Below are positions 1 through 7,026 of a stretch of 30,334 nt of DNA, piece by piece. Both the position numbers and the translations under genes were made by a program. Position 1 is the stretch's first letter. Each line of letters begins with the position of its first letter. This DNA is from a bacterium (GTDB lineage Bacteria; Planctomycetota; J058; JAJDCP01). The stretch is from the NCBI GenBank assembly GCA_030428695.1, contig JAUIEM010000068.1:1-30334 (forward strand), read 5' to 3'. The notes beneath the pieces are model-generated. The model searched no databases and had not been told where the DNA came from. It saw only the letters and a program-made list of their open reading frames with translations.

Positions 1-68
1 TCGGTGTCACGGTCTCCATCGTGTCCGGTCTCAACGACATACTGACGGGGAAGAGGGAGGAATCGGGA

Positions 69-1184
69 GTGAACGATGCGCGTCGGCGTGGTGGCGGCGG
101 TGGCGGCGGCGGAGTCGCGAAGCGGAGAAAGCGGCAAGCCAACGGGAACCGTGCCCAGGGCCAGGGCGGTGGCAACCGCACCGGGAACCGCGGCGGCGGG
201 GGTTACAACAACCGGCGCTCGAAACGGCGGCGCAGGTCGCGCAACAAGAGCAGCAATCCGAACGAGGAAGCGAACGGCAACTCGATCCATCTCCCCGCCC
301 CGAAGTACGACAAGGAACGCCCGTTCCGCACCCAGACCGCCGTCGATCCGACCCGTCGCATCCGCATCGGCGACAAGGGCAACGACAAGGACCTGCGCGT
401 CATCGACCTGATCACACCGATCGGTTTCGGCCAACGCGGCCTGATCGTCGCTCCGCCCCGCTCCGGTAAGACCGTCCTGCTCAAGAAGCTCGCGATGGCG
501 ATCGAGAAGAACCATCCCGAGGCCGAGCTGTACGTCATCCTGATCGACGAGCGCCCCGAAGAGGTGACCGACCTGCGTCGCTCCGTGCGCGGGAAGGTGC
601 GGGCCTCCTGCCTGGACGCGGGCACCCGCAACCACATCGCGACCGTCGAGAACAACCTCGAAGAAGCGATCTCCCTCGCCGAACAGGGCAAGGATGTCGT
701 CGTCGTGATGGACAGCCTGACCCGCATGGCCCGCGCCTACAACCGCTCCGGTCGCGGCTGCGGGCGCACGCTCAGCGGCGGCCTCGACGCCGGCGCGATG
801 CAGAAGCCGCGCGAGTTCTTCGGCTCCGCCCGGGCCTTCGAGGAGCCGGGCAGCCTGACCATCCTCGCGACCGCCCTCGTCGACACCGGCTCGAAGATGG
901 ACCAGGTGATCTTCGAGGAGTTCAAGGGCACCGGCAACATGGAGCTGGTCCTCGACCGGCGCATGGCCGAGAAGCGCATCTTCCCCGCGATCGACATCCG
1001 CAAGTCGGGTACGCGCAAGGAAGAGAAGCTGATGACCCCCGACGAGCTCGAAAAGTACCACACCCTCCGCCGGGTGCTGGTCGACCTCCCGCCCGAGCGC
1101 GCGGTGACCGTGCTGCTCGAGAAGATCCGTCAGACCGAGGACAACGGCGAGCTGCTCGACCTGCTGTTCGCCGCCCGCTCCTGA
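69..1184 (+). CDS. rho: Transcription termination factor Rho with a Gly/Arg-rich N-terminus and no visible cold-shock domain
   Basis: Rho is the hexameric RNA-dependent ATPase that ends transcription. The RecA-like core is complete: Walker A in APPRSGKT, Walker B ending VVVMDS, the [11 protein letters not shown] segment, Q-loop-like MARAYN, R-loop region [17 protein letters not shown], and the [10 protein letters not shown] and SGTRKEE signatures. The residues before the core are very unusual. An eight-glycine run, Arg/Gly/Asn-rich repeats and Lys/Arg clusters lead straight into [12 protein letters not shown] and the core, and the cold-shock RNA-binding fold that normally sits there cannot be found. 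The chosen GTG has GGGAGG eight bases upstream. A GTG at 21 is in frame, and the frame is open to the window edge, so a longer N-terminus is possible. From this start the protein has 371 residues, against about 420 for the E. coli protein. Confidence 0.93.
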   Translation: MNDARRRGGGGGGGGVAKRRKRQANGNRAQGQGGGNRTGNRGGGGYNNRRSKRRRRSRNKSSNPNEEANGNSIHLPAPKYDKERPFRTQTAVDPTRRIRIGDKGNDKDLRVIDLITPIGFGQRGLIVAPPRSGKTVLLKKLAMAIEKNHPEAELYVILIDERPEEVTDLRRSVRGKVRASCLDAGTRNHIATVENNLEEAISLAEQGKDVVVVMDSLTRMARAYNRSGRGCGRTLSGGLDAGAMQKPREFFGSARAFEEPGSLTILATALVDTGSKMDQVIFEEFKGTGNMELVLDRRMAEKRIFPAIDIRKSGTRKEEKLMTPDELEKYHTLRRVLVDLPPERAVTVLLEKIRQTEDNGELLDLLFAARS

Positions 1185-1205
1185 GCTCGCCTTCCTCTGA
1201 TTCCG

Positions 1206-1236
1206 CAGCGCGCGCCGGCCCGTCCGGCGCGCGCTG
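1206..1236 (+). terminator. Strong GC hairpin after rho
   Basis: Arms CAGCGCGCGCCGG and CCGGCGCGCGCTG form a perfect 13-bp stem around the five-base loop CCCGT, 21 bases after the rho stop. The tail GGTTGTTGG is only weakly T-rich, so this may be an intrinsic terminator or a 3'-end stabilising hairpin. Confidence 0.65.
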
Positions 1237-1275
1237 GGTTGTTGGCCTCCAGGACGCTGTCTGGGAAGAGAAAAC

Positions 1276-1331
1276 AGGAAGGAAGAAGAGAAGAGAAGAG
1301 AAGAGAAGAGAAGAGAAGAGAAGAGAAGAAG
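1276..1331 (+). repeat. Polypurine microsatellite, eight tandem AAGAG units
   Basis: Fifty-six consecutive purines. Eight exact copies of AAGAG lie at 1286-1325, with an imperfect unit at each end. It lies in the 390-base gap between two converging genes (rho and the cytochrome gene) and is much more A-rich than its surroundings. Slippage in copy number is expected for such a tract. Confidence 0.9.
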
Positions 1332-1361
1332 TTATCAGGAGTGCAGGAAGTGGGGAGATCC

Positions 1362-1419
1362 AGGAAAAGAAGGGGAAAGAAGGGGAAAGAAGGGGAGAGG
1401 AGAAGGAAGGGGGGAAGGG
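1362..1419 (+). repeat. Second polypurine tract with AGGGGAAAGA repeats
   Basis: Fifty-eight consecutive purines, with two exact tandem copies of AGGGGAAAGA at 1371-1390 and a degenerate third. Together with the AAGAG tract it makes about 145 bases that are nearly all purine on the plus strand. The rest of the gap, 1420-1575, shows only short CTTGTTGA-type direct repeats near 1442-1475 and no gene. Confidence 0.85.
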
Positions 1420-1575
1420 TAGCAAGGTGTCGGTTATTGTAGCTTGTTGATTGTCTTGTTCTCGATCTTGTTGATGGTGTTGCGTCTGCGAATGCGGGTT
1501 GCTTCCAATCTTCCTCGCAACTCCCCATCTTTCCTGTCCCTCCGAGCGATCAACCCCCCGGTTTCCTGACAGCGC

Positions 1576-3531
1576 CTAGGGAACCGGAACGCGCAGCGTG
1601 CCGAGCACCTCGGGCGGACGCGGGGCGGCCTCGATCGCGTCCCGCAGCCAGGCGACCTGCGGCAGGTGCTCCCAGCGCAGCAGCTCGTGGTAGTGGCGTG
1701 CGCCGAGGGGCTGGTACAGGAGCCGTACGCGGACCTCGGCGGCGCGCCCGTCCAGATCGCCGATCCGGTAGCCGACGACGTCCCCACCCGCGGCGAAGTC
1801 CTCGTCGGAGGAGGCCCCGACCGGCTGGATGTCGGCGGCCTCGGGGGAGTCGTCGCGCCAGCCGGCGGGCAGCAGGCGGGTGTCCTTGGCGTAGGCGGCT
1901 CCATCGAGCAGGAGGAAGCTCGGAGCCCCGGCCCGGTCGGCCATCACCGCCTCGTAGATCTGGACCTGGTCGGCGCGCGTGATCTCCTCCCGGTGCGGCT
2001 CGATCGGCCCCCCGGCGGCTTCGCTGCACAGGGGCACATCCCCGGCGTCGACGATGCGCCCGCGCTCGTCACAGCGCCCCGAGGCGAACAGCCGGCGGCC
2101 GTCCTCCGCCAGCACTTGCAGCTCCAGCCACACCCGCCGCGAGGGATAGGCCGTCGGGAGCTTGTGCCCGGCGCGGTTCGCGACCCGGATCCGCACCACC
2201 AGCTCGCCGTCTTCCCAGCCCAGCTCTTCGACCGCCAGACCCGCCGCGCTGTCGGCGAGGAAGCTTCGGACGCGCTCGAGCTGCGCGTCGAGGGCTTCCT
2301 CCGGCGCCTGCGGCCGCAGGATGTCGGCCTGCTCGCGGAGCAGCTCGAGCAGCAGCGTGTTCGCGCCGCCGAAGGAGTGCTGGTGGAAGGGCTCACGAGG
2401 CGCGAGCGGGGGAAAGTCGAAGCCCCCGGGGTTGCGGGCGAGGCGCGTGCGGATCGGACCGGCAGCGGTCTCGCCGGGCATGTGGCAGGTCTGGCAGGAG
2501 GTGGCCGTGCCGTCGCGACCGAAGTCCGAGTTGCGCCACTCGAGGTAGGGGGTCTGCTCGGGGAAGAGCGGCGCCGGCTCCGCGCCGCGCGGCGCGGTGT
2601 ACAGGGTGTGGCAGGTCGCGCACAGGGCGGCGGAGGAGATGTGCTCCGCGTGGCGCGGACGGTAGCCGGTGTGACGCAGCATCGGCCGCTCGAAGGGACC
2701 GGGATGGGGCCCGTAGATCAGCCTCTCGGCGCCGATCTGGAAGTTGCCGCTGAAGCTCCCGGCCGTGCCGAGCCCTCGCGGCTCGATCTGATGGCAGAGG
2801 CTGCAGGAGACGCCATCCATCCCGAGGGCGGCGAGGTCGGTGCGCTCGTCGAGGGCCGCGCGGGACTGCCGCTCCCCCGCCGCCGCGGCCTCGGCGCGGG
2901 CCATCGGCGCGTGGCAGGTCAGGCACTTGTCCTCGATCGCCGCGCGCTCATCGGGGAGGCGGGCGGTCTCGATGGCGAGCACGGCGCGGAAGATCGGGTC
3001 GCGCGCGCTGTGCGCCATCGCGGTCGCGCTCCACAGGTCGTAGGGCCCGACCGCCTCTCCGGCCGGGTCGCGCAGAGCCTCGGCGCGCTCGCTCGCGCTG
3101 TGGCAGACCGCGCAGGCCTGCGACGTGCGGAAGCGGCCCGCGGCGGCGCCGCGCGGCTCGGGCAGGGGCGCGCAGGCCGGGCTCCCGGGGGCGGGCCGCG
3201 AGGAGAGGAGCAGGCTCTTGCGCGCGGCACCGCGGGCGTCGCGCACGCGGACCTCGATCCGGGTCGAGTCCCCGCTGCCGTGGGGGGTGCCCCACAGCCA
3301 GCCGTCGGCGTCGGAGCGCAGCCAGCTCGGGGCTCCGTGCACCACCCAGGCCGCGTCGGCGGCGAAGCCGACCGCCTCGAGTCGCGCGGCCCAGGGGCGG
3401 CCGCTGGTCGCGGGGGCGAGCGAGGCGGTGCGGACGCCGCGTTCTTCGGCCGTCAGGGGGCGGGCCGTCCACAGGCCGGCGAGGGCGAGCGCGAGCGCGC
3501 ACAGGGCAAGAGGGGCGAGGCGAAGTCGCAT
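1576..3531 (-). CDS. Secreted pentahaem c-type cytochrome with an N-terminal cadherin/He_PIG-like domain
   Basis: Predicted 651-residue exported electron-transfer protein. Residues 1-28 are a signal peptide (MRLRL, then a long Ala/Leu core). Residues 45-110 resemble the He_PIG/cadherin-like fold, with APSWLRSDADGWLWGTP as the signature. Five CXXCH haem-attachment motifs follow: CAVCH (about 140), CLTCH (203), CSLCH (243), CATCH (304) and CQTCH (346). Extra histidines such as AMAHSARDP and HAEH could be distal ligands. The C-terminal third carries AGHKLPTAYPSRR, a motif known from other bacterial multihaem proteins, in a beta-rich domain. The ATG is preceded by GGAGG seven bases upstream. It converges with rho. 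The redox partner and substrate cannot be read from the sequence. Haem number and export are well supported; the exact family is not. Confidence 0.85.
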   Translation of the reverse strand: MRLRLAPLALCALALALAGLWTARPLTAEERGVRTASLAPATSGRPWAARLEAVGFAADAAWVVHGAPSWLRSDADGWLWGTPHGSGDSTRIEVRVRDARGAARKSLLLSSRPAPGSPACAPLPEPRGAAAGRFRTSQACAVCHSASERAEALRDPAGEAVGPYDLWSATAMAHSARDPIFRAVLAIETARLPDERAAIEDKCLTCHAPMARAEAAAAGERQSRAALDERTDLAALGMDGVSCSLCHQIEPRGLGTAGSFSGNFQIGAERLIYGPHPGPFERPMLRHTGYRPRHAEHISSAALCATCHTLYTAPRGAEPAPLFPEQTPYLEWRNSDFGRDGTATSCQTCHMPGETAAGPIRTRLARNPGGFDFPPLAPREPFHQHSFGGANTLLLELLREQADILRPQAPEEALDAQLERVRSFLADSAAGLAVEELGWEDGELVVRIRVANRAGHKLPTAYPSRRVWLELQVLAEDGRRLFASGRCDERGRIVDAGDVPLCSEAAGGPIEPHREEITRADQVQIYEAVMADRAGAPSFLLLDGAAYAKDTRLLPAGWRDDSPEAADIQPVGASSDEDFAAGGDVVGYRIGDLDGRAAEVRVRLLYQPLGARHYHELLRWEHLPQVAWLRDAIEAAPRPPEVLGTLRVPVP

Positions 3532-3772
3532 GTTGGTTCCTCCACCCCGGGTACGCAAATCCCGCTCCGCGGCCGGAGGCCGATGGGGAGCGTGCGCGGG
3601 CGTCGGCTCGTTGCGACGATGTCGCGACAGGCGACGACGTCCGGCTTCGCGCCGCGCGGGCTCCGCCGCCCGCCGGCGCCGGTCCGGGGCTCGCGGGGGT
3701 GACGGCGCGGGCGGGCGGAGCGCAGGGCGAGGCCCCGCGCAGGGCGCGCGGCGAGAGAGGAGTCCTTCCGCC

Positions 3773-3787
3773 TGGCACCTCTTCTGC
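3773..3787 (+). promoter_or_regulatory. Possible sigma-54 (-24/-12) promoter
   Basis: TGGCACCTCTTCTGC has the GG-N10-GC spacing of sigma-54 promoters and a full TGGCAC -24 box; the -12 box is CTGC instead of TTGC. It lies 43 bases before the start codon of the broken reductase gene. No activator gene is in the window. The 298-base gap 3532-3829 otherwise shows nothing recognisable. Confidence 0.35.
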
Positions 3788-3829
3788 GGCGGCACCGCGC
3801 CGTAACACCCGCAGCAGGAGGGGGAGACG

Positions 3830-4428
3830 ATGTCGACACGCACGCGGCTGCTGATCGTCGGCGGCGTGGCCGGAGGGGCCTCGGCGGCCGCTCGCGCCCG
3901 GCGCCTCAAGAGGGCTGGGAGATCGTGGTGTTCGATCGCGGGCCCTTCGTGTCCTTCGCCAGCTGTGGTCTGCCCTACTTCGTCGGCGAGGTGATCCGTG
4001 GTGAGCAGGACCTGATCGTCGCGGGTCCCGAGCTCTTCCGCGACCGCTTCGCGATCGAGGTGCGGAGCTTCTCGGCGCCCAGGCCATCGGGGAGGAGGGC
4101 GTCGCCGGCGCATCGACGTGCTGTCGATGGCGACCCAGAAGGGCGGGGTCCTCGACCTCGAGCAGGCCGAGCTCTGCCACGCGCCGCGGTTCGGGGCCGC
4201 CAAGGACCCGGTCAACCTCGCCGGTATGATCGCCTCCCACGTGCTGCACGGCGACCTGCGGCTCGCCGACTGGAGCGCTGTCGAGGAGGGCGCGGGGTTG
4301 GTGCTCGACGTGCGCGGAGCGTGCTGCTCGCCGTCCGGGTCCTGGTCCAGCGGGGCCGGGGCGCCCGTTCGTTGTCCGGTGGGTGGAAGACCTCGGGCGG
4401 CTTCGCGCGCGCTGCGGCCGCGGAGTAG
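3830..4428 (+). pseudogene. Broken CoA-disulfide reductase/NADH oxidase with C-terminal rhodanese domain
   Basis: Pieces of one flavoprotein lie in order but in different frames. From 3830 comes the FAD-binding start LLIVGGVAGGASAAARARRL. After a frame change near 3910 comes EGWEIVVFDRG and the active-site segment SFASCGLPYFVGEV. A jump near 4070 goes to LGAQAIGEEGVAG, then, after another shift near 4110, to AELCHAPRFGAAKDPVNLAG from the far C-terminal dimerisation domain. Finally LVLDVR (about 4300) joins directly to a rhodanese end, LSGGWKT. Intact enzymes of this type, about 550 residues, reduce CoA disulfide or persulfides. Here the NAD-binding middle (roughly 270 residues) and the rhodanese active-site region are missing. 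The ATG and its AGGAGG-type ribosome site are intact. One-base shifts could be sequencing errors; the large deletions could not. Confidence 0.85.
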
Positions 4429-4568
4429 CGCTCCGTCTGCGGGACCGCCGAGGGAGCGACGACCGCGCGCGCCGAGCCTCGCGCCAGGAGCAGCACGCGA
4501 GGCGGACGGGGGAGCCGACGCGGCTCGCGGCGCGGCCGGCGATGCGGTATCATCCCGGCGAGGTTCCC

Positions 4569-6362
4569 ATGCGCCTGCTCGCCCGTCTCTTCACCGCGCC
4601 GATCGCCCGCCTGCGCGGCCTGCCGCCTTACGAGCGGCGGCTGGCGGCGGTGTGGCTGGTGGCGATCCTGTGCTGCGAGGTCTTCGGCCGTGGCTTCGCG
4701 AGCGACCAGAGCGACGCGTGGGCCGTCGCCGGCCTGGTGCTGCTCGCAGGCCTGAGCCTGATCCTCCACCAGTTGCTCCCGCTGCGCTCGGTCGCGGCCC
4801 TGCGGGGCTGGGCGGTCGGTGGCTGGGCCTGGCTGAAGCGGGTGACGCCGGTCGCGGGCCTCGACCTGCGGCGCGATCCGCCGCTGGTCCGCCGCTTCCC
4901 CCGCCGCCGGCTGCTCTGGCTGCTCGCCCTGGTCGGCCTGACCGGGCTGGCGGCGAGCCTGCGGGGGCTGCTCCCCGGGGCGCTGCGCGGGGCGCTGCTC
5001 GCCGTGAGCCCGACGCTGACCTTCGCGCTCGAGGCGCTGCTCTGGATGGCGCTCGTCGCGGGCGCGGGCCTCGCCTTGATGGTCGGCTGGTTCTTCTGCC
5101 ACGCGACGGTCAAGCGCGCGCTGCCGCGCTACGGGCCGCGCCAGCTGCGCAGCGAGGTCCTCGGCCTGCTCGCCTACGGCCTGCTGGTCGGCGGGTTGCT
5201 CCTGACCGGCCCGCCCGGGTTGTTGGTCGGCTGCATCGTGAGCTACGCCCTTCTGCGCTCGCTGCTCGCGCTCCTGCAGCGGCGCGGTCCCGAGGTCGTC
5301 TGGCGGCTGCGCGGGCAGCCCGGGGCGTCGGGCGGAAGCTGGGCGAGCTGGGCCCTGAGCAGCGAGCTCCTGTGGCTGGTGCCCGCGCTCTTCCTGCTGC
5401 TGGTCAGCAACGGCGACGGCCTGCTCGCCGTGCGGCCGGAGCCGACCCCGATCAGCGGGGTGCTCGGCCGGGTGTTCGGCAGCTGCGTCGGCCTCGTCCT
5501 GCCGCCGATGCTCGTGTTCAACCTCGCGGCGATCTGGGACGCCTGGCGGCACAACCCCGCGCGGCCCGTGCCGACCAGGGTGCACCTCGCCGGTCCCGAT
5601 GCCCGGCGCGCGGAGCCGCTGTTGCGGGCGGCCGGGCTGCGGCTGCGGCGCGGCGCGGCGCGGTCGGGCGACGTCTTGCTGCGGGTCGGCGAGGAGGCGC
5701 CTCCGGGGACGCCGGCCTGGCCCCTGCGGACGAGCCTGGACGCGCTCGACGCGCGGCTGTTCGAGCGCCTGCGGCGCCGCGACGTGATCCAGCGTCGGCG
5801 GCGCGTGGTGCGGGGGCTGGTAAAGACCTTCAAGCATCACCGGGCGCGCAGCTACGACAAGGGCTGCGGCTTCTTCATCGCCCCGCACCTGTGGTATGTC
5901 AGCGCCCTGACCCGCGATGAGGACGAGGACGAGACCCCCGATGGCATGCTGCTGCCGCCCTGGCACGTGCTGATCCCGCTGGCGGCGCGCAGCTATCTGT
6001 ACGAGGTGCTCGAGGGTTGCAGCGTGGACATGCTGTTCGCCGAGGACGGCATCACCCACCGCCAGCTGATCACGATCGTGCGGATGCTCTTCGAGCACCA
6101 CGCGATCCACGCCGGGCGCCTGCGGATCACCGAGCGGCACCTGTTCGGCGTGCGAGGGGTGCGGGTCGTGATCCACGAGCTCGGCGGGGACGAGCCCTTC
6201 CAGGCGCGGGGCTACCCGGAGCCGGACTACGAGATGCTCGGCCGCGCCCGCATCCTGCATCTGTTCCGCGACCGGGGGGGGGCGGAGGAGGAGGTCTCGA
6301 CGCCGCGGGCCTCCGACTTCGTGCCGAGCGGCACCAGCCCGCCGGTGCTGGTTCCGGCGTAG
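4569..6362 (+). CDS. Polytopic membrane protein with a conserved-looking C-terminal cytoplasmic domain, unknown function
   Basis: 597 residues, not recognised. The N-terminal half has about seven or eight hydrophobic segments (near 25-42, 50-70, 114-134, 152-176, 197-212, 217-235, 266-282, 300-324). Residues 340-597 are soluble and include an Arg-rich stretch (RRRDVIQRRRRVVRG), then KTFKHHRARSYDKGCGFF, an acidic DEDEDE patch and a well-ordered alpha/beta-looking end. The start was placed at the ATG with GGCGAGG just upstream and MRLLARLF as the first residues; in-frame ATGs further upstream (4542 and earlier) lack a better ribosome site. A nine-G run at 6274-6282 lies near the C-terminus and is a possible slippage or sequencing-error point. 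It sits between two decayed genes, so it may be the survivor of a degraded locus. Confidence 0.75.
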   Translation: MRLLARLFTAPIARLRGLPPYERRLAAVWLVAILCCEVFGRGFASDQSDAWAVAGLVLLAGLSLILHQLLPLRSVAALRGWAVGGWAWLKRVTPVAGLDLRRDPPLVRRFPRRRLLWLLALVGLTGLAASLRGLLPGALRGALLAVSPTLTFALEALLWMALVAGAGLALMVGWFFCHATVKRALPRYGPRQLRSEVLGLLAYGLLVGGLLLTGPPGLLVGCIVSYALLRSLLALLQRRGPEVVWRLRGQPGASGGSWASWALSSELLWLVPALFLLLVSNGDGLLAVRPEPTPISGVLGRVFGSCVGLVLPPMLVFNLAAIWDAWRHNPARPVPTRVHLAGPDARRAEPLLRAAGLRLRRGAARSGDVLLRVGEEAPPGTPAWPLRTSLDALDARLFERLRRRDVIQRRRRVVRGLVKTFKHHRARSYDKGCGFFIAPHLWYVSALTRDEDEDETPDGMLLPPWHVLIPLAARSYLYEVLEGCSVDMLFAEDGITHRQLITIVRMLFEHHAIHAGRLRITERHLFGVRGVRVVIHELGGDEPFQARGYPEPDYEMLGRARILHLFRDRGGAEEEVSTPRASDFVPSGTSPPVLVPA

Positions 6363-6386
6363 CCTGCGCGCGGCAGCCACGACGGC

Positions 6387-6664
6387 TTGACAGGCGAGAC
6401 CCTGCGCATGGGCAGCTTCCACGACGCGGAGCTCGCCTACCTGTTCGGCCGGCTCGACGATCCATCGAGCGCTACACCGACGCGGACCGGCGGCTCGCCG
6501 CGCAGCTGCGTGCCGTCTGGCGCAACTTCCTCCCCGCGGCGATTCGAGCGGCGATGGCCTGGCCGCTCTACGACGCGGAGGAGGCCTTCCTGGTCGATGT
6601 CCCGCTCTCGACCGGCGCCCGTTGGCGGATCGAGGCCTGCGAGTCCCAGAGCTGTCGGAACTGA
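6387..6664 (+). pseudogene. 3'-terminal fragment of a type-B carboxylesterase gene
   Basis: MGSFHDAELAYLFGRL matches the catalytic-histidine segment of type-B carboxylesterases (compare the HG-E-FVFG region of cholinesterases). After a frame change near 6460 the next frame reads TDADRRLAAQLRAVWRNF, WPLYDAEEAFLVDVPL and then a short tail to the stop at 6662. This is the order of the last 80-90 residues of that family. The serine and acidic catalytic residues, which would be several hundred residues upstream, are absent, because the membrane-protein gene ends at 6362. No start codon with a convincing ribosome site is present. Its far end runs antisense into the regulator gene at 6568-6900. Confidence 0.7.
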
Positions 6665-6900
6665 CGCAGCCACCCGGCGAGCTCGGTGAAGGGCTCGGGG
6701 CGCAGGGAATACAGCCGCCGCTGACCGTCCTTGCGCGCGGTGACGAAGCCGGCGTCGCGGAGGATGCGCAGGTGCCGGGAGACGCCCGACTGGGCGATCC
6801 CGAGGGCGTCGACCAGGGCGCCGACCGGACGCTCGCCGGAGCGCAGGAGCTCGACGATCGCGCGGCGTCGCGGGTCGGAGAGAGCGGCGAAAGATTCCAT
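6568..6900 (-). CDS. ArsR-family winged-helix repressor with an altered C-terminus
   Basis: 110 residues. The start MESFAALSDPRRRAIVELL and the helix-turn-helix LVDALGIAQSGVSRHLRIL, followed by the wing DAGFVTARKDGQRRLYSL, are typical of the ArsR subgroup represented by SdpR and similar autorepressors; no metal-binding cysteine motif is present. The usual ending (FRQLWDERF and about 15 more residues) stops at FRQLWD. The remaining residues, SQASIRQRAPVESGTSTRKASSAS, are read antisense from the esterase fragment, so the 3' end has apparently been deleted and replaced. The DNA-binding part is complete. The start at 6900 is favoured because family members begin here; an ATG at 6918 and further upstream codons are in frame. 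A perfect palindrome lies directly before the start and suggests autoregulation. No partner gene remains. Confidence 0.8.
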   Translation of the reverse strand: MESFAALSDPRRRAIVELLRSGERPVGALVDALGIAQSGVSRHLRILRDAGFVTARKDGQRRLYSLRPEPFTELAGWLRQFRQLWDSQASIRQRAPVESGTSTRKASSAS

Positions 6901-6918
6901 GTATCTGTATATATACAT
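6899..6918 (-). promoter_or_regulatory. Candidate operator for the ArsR-type repressor
   Basis: TGTATATATACA (6906-6917) is a perfect 12-base palindrome inside the wider ATGTAT-N8-ATACAT inverted repeat, which touches the start codon of the repressor gene. It is a strikingly A/T-rich island in a GC-rich genome. Position and symmetry fit an ArsR-dimer site overlapping the repressor's own promoter. Confidence 0.55.
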
Positions 6919-6966
6919 CGTGTGATATCTGGGCAAGCGCGTTCCCTGCGGCGCCGACCACGTCTC

Positions 6967-6995
6967 TTGTCCTCCGGGGCCGGGCGCCGTATCAT
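6967..6995 (+). promoter_or_regulatory. Probable sigma-70-type promoter of the fabB-like gene
   Basis: TTGTCC (6967-6972) and TATCAT (6990-6995) are separated by 17 bases. The -10 box ends 31 bases before the start codon of the ketoacyl synthase gene. Confidence 0.5.
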
Positions 6996-7026
6996 GGCGC
7001 GCCAGGTTGCTGAAGGAGTGGCAAGG

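Noticed and set aside
1666..3702. Long plus-strand open frame of 678 codons
   Set aside because: Antisense to the cytochrome gene, which has haem motifs, a signal peptide and a ribosome site; the plus frame has low-complexity Gly/Arg/Ala content.
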